Part shown: positions 58,656 through 64,000 of the stretch, piece after piece
How positions within the stretch are numbered: the stretch's first letter is position 1
How the letters are laid out: each line of letters opens with the position of its first letter
Source of the DNA: Calvatia gigantea
Lineage: Eukaryota; Basidiomycota; Agaricomycetes; Agaricales; Lycoperdaceae
Length of the DNA stretch: 64,000 nucleotides
Assembly: GCA_025093985.1 (NCBI GenBank)
Contig: JACAAK010000009.1
Span: forward strand, 186,001 to 250,000
Direction of reading: 5' to 3'
Translations under genes and position numbers: made by a program
The notes under the pieces: generated by a model
What the model was told of the DNA's origin: nothing
Seen by the model: the letters and a program-made list of their open reading frames with translations, nothing else
The model's database searches: none

Positions 58656-60671
58656 TCAATCATCCTTTTTTCCATCCTTCACGCCCCCAGGCCCATTCTG
58701 CTGCTGCGGAAACCCACCATCCCCATTTGCAGGGTTAGGTGTAGGAGGGAAATGGGCATACGACGGCGTTCCAAGTAGCTCTCCTGGACCCCCAGGTGGT
58801 GGTGGCGGGGTCGTCCCATTAGTCTGCAACCCACCTGTCCTAGGTGTCCTTGGAGGTCCACCTAAAAGCGACGGGGTGCGCATATGTCCATGATGCCCGT
58901 TCATACCAGGTGTACCGGGGCCAAACGTAGACGACGACGGTGGGGGGAATCCTGGACCAACCGCGCTCTGCGGTGGCGGGGGAGCCGAACCGGGAACAAC
59001 AGGAGACTGCACATACGGAGAGGCTGGGGACGCAAAAGAAGCCGAGACAGGCGTAGGCGTGTAACTGCCATAAGGAGAAGAACCACTACCCTCGAGAACC
59101 CATCCGTTGCCTTGTCGGACCATACGCCCACTTAGGGTCCTGGAGCGGAGTTCACCTCCTCCCCATTTGGCTCGAAGACCAACTTTGACACCGGTCGCTT
59201 CGGCCGCGACGATGCCTGGGGTAGAGTCTGCGCCTGAGACTACTTCAACGGCGCGGGTGGTGATGCGGATGGCGTAGCCCATGCAGACGAAGACACCGCC
59301 AATGACACCAACACAGCTGTAAACCAAGAGAGTGGTTAGGGTAGCCAAAAGAGATGGTATTTTGGGAATTGGAACGTACCGAATCATAAGCTGAATGAAC
59401 GTCGTCGTTTTTTGGTGTATGGTAATGTTTATAGGGTCAAGGTCGAATTTGAAGAAAATACCCGGAGTGCCTCGATTGTGGTCGAGTACACGTGTGTAAT
59501 GCGTAACACTGTACTGGTTGGTCTGAAGAGGATGGCTGCGGCGAGCAATATAAGTTGTCGGGACGACATCCAAGTAGTATTGGTATGCGGTGAAGTCTTT
59601 GTTTCGAGTAAGTTGCGGTTTCAAAGACCGTTAATAAGGATAACTTACGGTCCTGAGTCACCTCGAAGGAATTATCAAGGGGTTGCGTGATGTCAGGGAA
59701 GTGTGCACCAAACGAGAATTCAGTGATGACATGAGAGAGGTTCATTTCTGATGTGATTTCGTGAGTATATGCGTCATCATTATATCGGAAGGACAGCATA
59801 CGGTTATGATCAACATGCTCGTAACTGGCGTATCCATGTCCGAGGGTAGTGATGTGCAAATTCGCTGGCCAGTCATCATCAGTAACGTTCGTTTTTGACA
59901 ACTACACCGGTTTCAAAATTACCTGTCACACGCTTGACAAACAATGCGCCATAGATCCTACACGCACTTTCGTCACCCTCGTGGTTGTAAGTTGGTTTGA
60001 ACTTGGGTTTGGGGTTCCGGTTGAGGACGGAATCAAAAAGCCCACGCGATCTCCGAGACTGGGCAACGACTTGAGAAGCAGAGAGTGCATCCGAATGTAC
60101 TCTGCAGAGATCTTGCGGGTCAGAGTAGAACCCACATCACAAGGGGTGAGACGTACTTCAATGCGGTGGCCTGACCAACATCGAATTTTACCTATACGGG
60201 CGAGAGTTAGTACCCAATAAGTCTTGAGAACAAACCCCCCGAAACTCACTCCATCGCGGCGGAGTCCACCGGTCAGCATTAGCCTGTCGCCCACCACATC
60301 TCTCAGATCAACGGATAGGACTGGTTGCAAGGGTATGGGCTTAGCAAAATCCAACTCGCACAAAGAAAAAACAAGATGCACTCACATTTACAAGGCATAT
60401 TCACCACCATATCCAAATTAATAAACATGTATGGATGATTTGCTTTGTCCACTTCAAATCTATATTCCGGCCACCCCCAGAAATACTCCCCGATATCGTT
60501 GAGCATCAACACAAAGGTCACAAATACGATGAAGATGGTCATAAAACCCCTGCTCTCTGATCGAGCCTTGTAGGCTGAGGGAACCTTTGGGAAAGCATCG
60601 AACTTTGCGAGAGGCGCCGCTACGGCGTCGAGCTTGTTAAGGACAGAGTCGTCCTCGTGGTCGTGAGCCAT
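58656..60671 (-). CDS. ERV41: ER-Golgi vesicle protein Erv41 (ERGIC2 family)
   Basis: Membrane protein of COPII/COPI vesicles that works with Erv46 in retrieving ER residents. N-terminus MAHDHEDDSVLNKLDAVAAP, LAKFDAFPKVPSAYKARSES, then the first membrane segment MTIFIVFVTFVLMLNDIGEY and INLDMVVNMPCK, all in the first exon (60,390-60,671). SVDLRDVVGDRLMLTGGLR (60,230-60,320) and SHVITEFSFGAHFPDITQPL (59,650-59,730) follow across introns. The last exons carry FTAYQYYLDVVPTTYI, TNQYSVTHY, GIFFKFDLDPI and the second membrane segment GVIGGVFVCMGYA. After it comes an unusually long Pro/Gly/Ser-rich cytosolic tail (about 150 aa, ending KDGKKDD). No lesion seen. Confidence 0.93.
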
Positions 60672-61118
60672 GAGGAAAAGTTGGAACTACGAAGCCAGAG
60701 TGAGAGAAGGAGATGAGAATGCCAGCAGTAAATTATATTTATTGATGCCGTGGTTGAGTGGTTCTGTCGACGTGTCCTCTTCCGGCACTTGTCCCCGTGA
60801 CCCTAATCAGCCGGTGACGACAATCACATGACCTCACACTCACCCTCGACTCCGTCGCTGTCTGGTTGTCAGGCGAGAGAAAACTCGAGGTCGTGTGCAA
60901 CACAGAAGTCAAAACAGGACCCGGAATTCGACATCCTCAACGCTCTAACCCTCATAATAGTAACAGAAATATGATTATTTGTGGGTTCTTTAACTTCGGA
61001 GAAATGAGAAACCCAACACGGAGTATCTCACACTGAAGTGACTGGACAACGGACCCGGATCCAGTATATATATAATGCGTGCCTCAAGAAACGCATAACA
61101 TACGCAAAAAACCTCTTT
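60672..61118. other. ERV41 promoter and SDH3 3' region
   Basis: No ORF of note. AT-rich at 61,060-61,080 (ATATATATAA), downstream of SDH3. Confidence 0.5.
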
Positions 61119-61949
61119 TTACTTGATCAGAGTAAGAGCGATCGTTGAAACAGCAGTAGCCCCGAGGACGGCATATCCTGTTATATACGCGCCCTTCAAA
61201 GACAAGACTGATCCAGAATATGTTAGAACGATATAAAGGCCGAGAAAATGAGTATCGGGTACGCACATTTACCCATATCCCAGCCCAAGTGCCTCAGACC
61301 ATTGAAGGCGTGGAACGTAAAGGGGAGAGCGAGGATCGCCTTGCCAGCATACTTGACGCCCTCAGGAAGACCATGGACGAATTCCACAACATGTGCACTA
61401 TCAAAAGTGCCAGGCGCGAACAGGTAGGCAATCGAGAAACCGTATAAGACTACACAAACGCGCACATCAGCTCAAGTCTTCGTCATAAGACGAGAACAAA
61501 AGGTACGTACGAACACTCAGACCGCCTCCGGTAACACGATTCGCAATGGACCCGACCCATGTCAGTTGTGGTTGGTAAATGGTAAAGTGAGGGCTACTGG
61601 GACGGTTGAGGCGTTGCTTGTTGAGGATACCCTCGCTAGCAGAAGGGGGTAATGATTCTGTCTGGATTGCGCTGGATGTGATGTGAGTACCTTGATCCCC
61701 AAAGCGGATTTGCAAGACAAACGTACCGCTTGCCAATAACGTTGCGTAGTACAACCTGATTTCGCACAGCTGTATTATACCATGCCGGACCAAGCAAGTA
61801 ACGCGGAAAGATTAATGTAAAACGAGAGGGAGGAGCGTAAGTTCACCAGACAACCGAGAAACCCATCTGGAAGATAACGCACCAAGACAGGGATTAAGAG
61901 CGGCGCGTCTAAGGGCAGGACCCATACCAAGAGCTCTTGTAGACATCAT
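61119..61949 (-). CDS. SDH3: succinate dehydrogenase cytochrome b subunit (complex II)
   Basis: Mitochondrial inner-membrane anchor of complex II that binds haem b and ubiquinone. The basic, Arg-rich N-terminus [20 protein letters not shown] is a mitochondrial presequence. Middle exon: [20 protein letters not shown] and [13 protein letters not shown]. Next exon: [36 protein letters not shown] with the conserved haem-binding histidine region. Last exon: [18 protein letters not shown], ending LTLIK at TAA 61,119. Three membrane segments as in the family. Intron borders near 61,860-61,910 are only approximate. The downstream neighbour is ERV41, same strand. Confidence 0.93.
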
Positions 61950-64000
61950 ACTATGCATATGTAAACGAGAGGAATGGTAATGGTGGACGACGATGACGAT
62001 GACGAGGAGGAAGGCGGATTTAGGCTTCGGATGGAACGGTCAGCTCCGGGACGAGGCGAATTAAACTCCGCACCAGTGATTGGCCCCGATTCACGTGATC
62101 CCCCTTGCAAAGTGTGTGGTATCTCCGTGAATATCAAGGGTTCTAGGTAATGTTATGAAGAAGCCCAGTGAAAGTGTGGTGGGCATATGGATATTAATTG
62201 ACCTACGGTGAAGATCACGACAACGGACCAGAATCTTAGGAGCATAGGAAGAGGGGAATAAATACGTACGAAAATATACGGGGGAGTGAAGGGGATTAAA
62301 AGGAGGTGAATGTCAGGAAGGTGTGTGAATGGCGTTTGGCTGCCTATCTCTCCTCCTCATCAAAGCCCCTCCGCTGAAATTGTTGGGCGGAATGTGGTCG
62401 GCGGTGGGTGACTTTTGTATCTGTCCCTTGCCGTTTTTCCAAGGCACTTGAGGTTTTGAGGAATTTGGAAAGTACGATCCATTCCGACTTTTAGTTATGG
62501 TGTTATAAACCTCACACCATCAAGGCTAACTCCTAAGGTTTCAAATCTTTTTGTATTCCCGAGTACCACGTTATTCAAGAGGCACGAAGTCTTTCTGGTT
62601 TATCCAAGAGTAACAAAACAAGAAAAAGTTGGTATTAAGGTTGTAGAAAGTTCGAACAGACCAGCGGAATCGAAAAGTGTGATCGCCAACTGAACTAAGA
62701 AAAAATATCCTAAAGCTGCGACCCCGTCGGGTACTATACACACAGGTGAACGAAGAGAAAGTCGTGCCTCTTGTAATCCGAACAAATGAGAGAGAACAGA
62801 AAGAGACATATTACAGAAAAATCGAGGTGAAAGAGTGTGGCGTCGTGATATTGAGTAACGAGAAAACGTCCCAGAAAGAGTGGATAGTAGTGCGATATTC
62901 GTGTATCGTCCGCGATTCCAGTGAGAAATGATGGGGGGGGGGGTGCAGTATAATAAATAAATGGTGGATTGTCCTTTGATGATCCACTAAGGTTGCGGAC
63001 GTAGAGCATTAGAAAAAGCTAGCATGATGGATCGTTTGCCGCAGTCCAACCGCAGACATTAAATCTCGCATGATTCTGCGGCAACTACGCCAAAGTCAGC
63101 CCACATTCCATCGTAAATGTACCAAGCGGAACGCACCAGAACCACAGATCACTTCAGGCAATTACACAGTATGCGAAGTTTCCGCCTGTGTTCCTCTCCT
63201 CATCTTGAGGAGGGAGCAGAGTCTCGATATCGTCACCTTCCGGTGATTGTTTCACAACAGGTGAGTTGGAGGAGAAGGATGAGAGCATAGTGAAGGCATC
63301 CATGTCGAGAAAGACAGAGGTAGGTGGTATCGCGATGAAGAACTGCAAAAAGGTAGAAACAGTGCAAGGTTGGACTGGATCCAAGAACGCAGCTATGTAG
63401 GGCGGCACAAGAAATGCGTGTGGGGGAACACCAAGTGCGGTAGTGCAGAATCTTGGGGTGAGCCACTTCTAGCAGACCTTATACCCAGTCCCTTATTGTC
63501 TCCCTTCACCGCGGATGCACAAGAAACAGCCAGGAACCGTTGATCGCATGGCAAGAAGGCGCCGTACCAACAGTATCAATGGCTGTCCGCCAACGCATCT
63601 AGCACAATAACCAGGGACTGCAGGTAGGTCCTGTTCCCGCAGGTTCGTTATTGTATCCGCGGTAAAAATAGCTTCGGGATGGGCGGATGGCTTCCGGACA
63701 GGGTCAGCGCTCAATGAGCGCTTTCAAGACAATAAATGGAATGCCTGATGCATTGATGCCAGTGCTGTCGCTTTAGCGATCACACAATAGGCCGGGTTCC
63801 ATGCGCTTGCTACGGAAGGCAGTTCACAGGCCTCGGCCTTAGCGACAAAAATAGATTCGTCGGTGCGGTCACTTCGGGAACGCTCATGGAGCAAAGAAAG
63901 TCAAGGCATTTTGAAATACCGATGGAACTACAGAAACTTCACGTGAATCGTTGTTAGGATTTGTCCTCAGAGGTTTAGAGTGGCGAATGTGGCTGGCGGG
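61950..64000. other. no gene recognised
   Basis: SDH3 promoter on the left. A G-homopolymer of about 12 lies at 62,932-62,943. Minus ORFs at 63,154-63,408 and 63,493-63,714 have no recognisable motif and no supported splice structure; they could belong to a gene beyond the right edge. Confidence 0.4.

Noticed and set aside
62932..62943. Poly-G run as a telomere or G-quadruplex element
   Set aside because: A single homopolymer with no repeat context; most likely slippage.

Overview
The window is nuclear DNA of a filamentous basidiomycete, most likely an agaric (Agaricomycetes). Evidence: genes broken by many 45-70 nt GT-AG introns, fungal-type SDH3, ERV41 and SPX-domain phosphate transporter, families of small beta-trefoil (fungal protease-inhibitor-like) proteins, and Ty3/Gypsy elements of the kinds common in mushrooms. 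I cannot name the species. No rRNA, tRNA or CRISPR array was seen.

Left host region (1-13,345). The 5' part of an SPX/SLC13 phosphate transporter runs off the left edge. Next come two tandem copies of a block: [transporter 5' end and promoter] - [secreted HEXXH metalloprotease-like gene, +] - [beta-trefoil inhibitor-like gene, -]. In copy 1 the transporter is intact and the other two genes are ruined; in copy 2 the transporter piece is a relic and the other two are intact. A second trefoil gene (8,444-9,035), a RING-finger gene with a one-base frameshift, and an unrecognised long ORF follow.

Central nest (13,346-49,839). This is a 36.5-kb stack of LTR retrotransposons that can be unpicked through target-site duplications and restored reading frames. 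Element A (Gypsy, +, TSD GTCAA) is the container. Inside it lie a solo LTR of family E (15,779-16,199), element B (Gypsy with chromodomain, -, 17,979-40,779), a solo LTR of family B (40,951-41,258) and element E (copia-like, large and non-coding, -, 42,853-49,520). Element C (Gypsy, +, 19,678-36,119) sits inside B, and a rearranged B-family piece D (22,322-24,603) sits inside C. C is the most unusual: between pol and its 3' LTR it carries two intron-containing genes on the opposite strand, and the whole element is saturated with an ATCTAA/TTAGAT motif. Decay of A, B and C is dominated by CpG to TpG/CpA change: LTR copies often differ as CA against TG at the same place, and most premature stops are TGA, many at arginine positions.

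Right host region (49,840-64,000). Two copies of a 2.3-kb block each hold one beta-trefoil gene (50,657-51,408 and 56,492-57,244, both -). Between them lie a broken third metalloprotease copy, a doubtful trefoil relic and an intact trefoil gene (54,204-54,976, +). ERV41 and SDH3 (both -) follow. The last 2 kb hold no gene that I recognise.

The accessory host genes have a common theme: secreted zinc-protease-like proteins beside small trefoil proteins of the mushroom protease-inhibitor type, amplified by local duplication around a growing retrotransposon nest.
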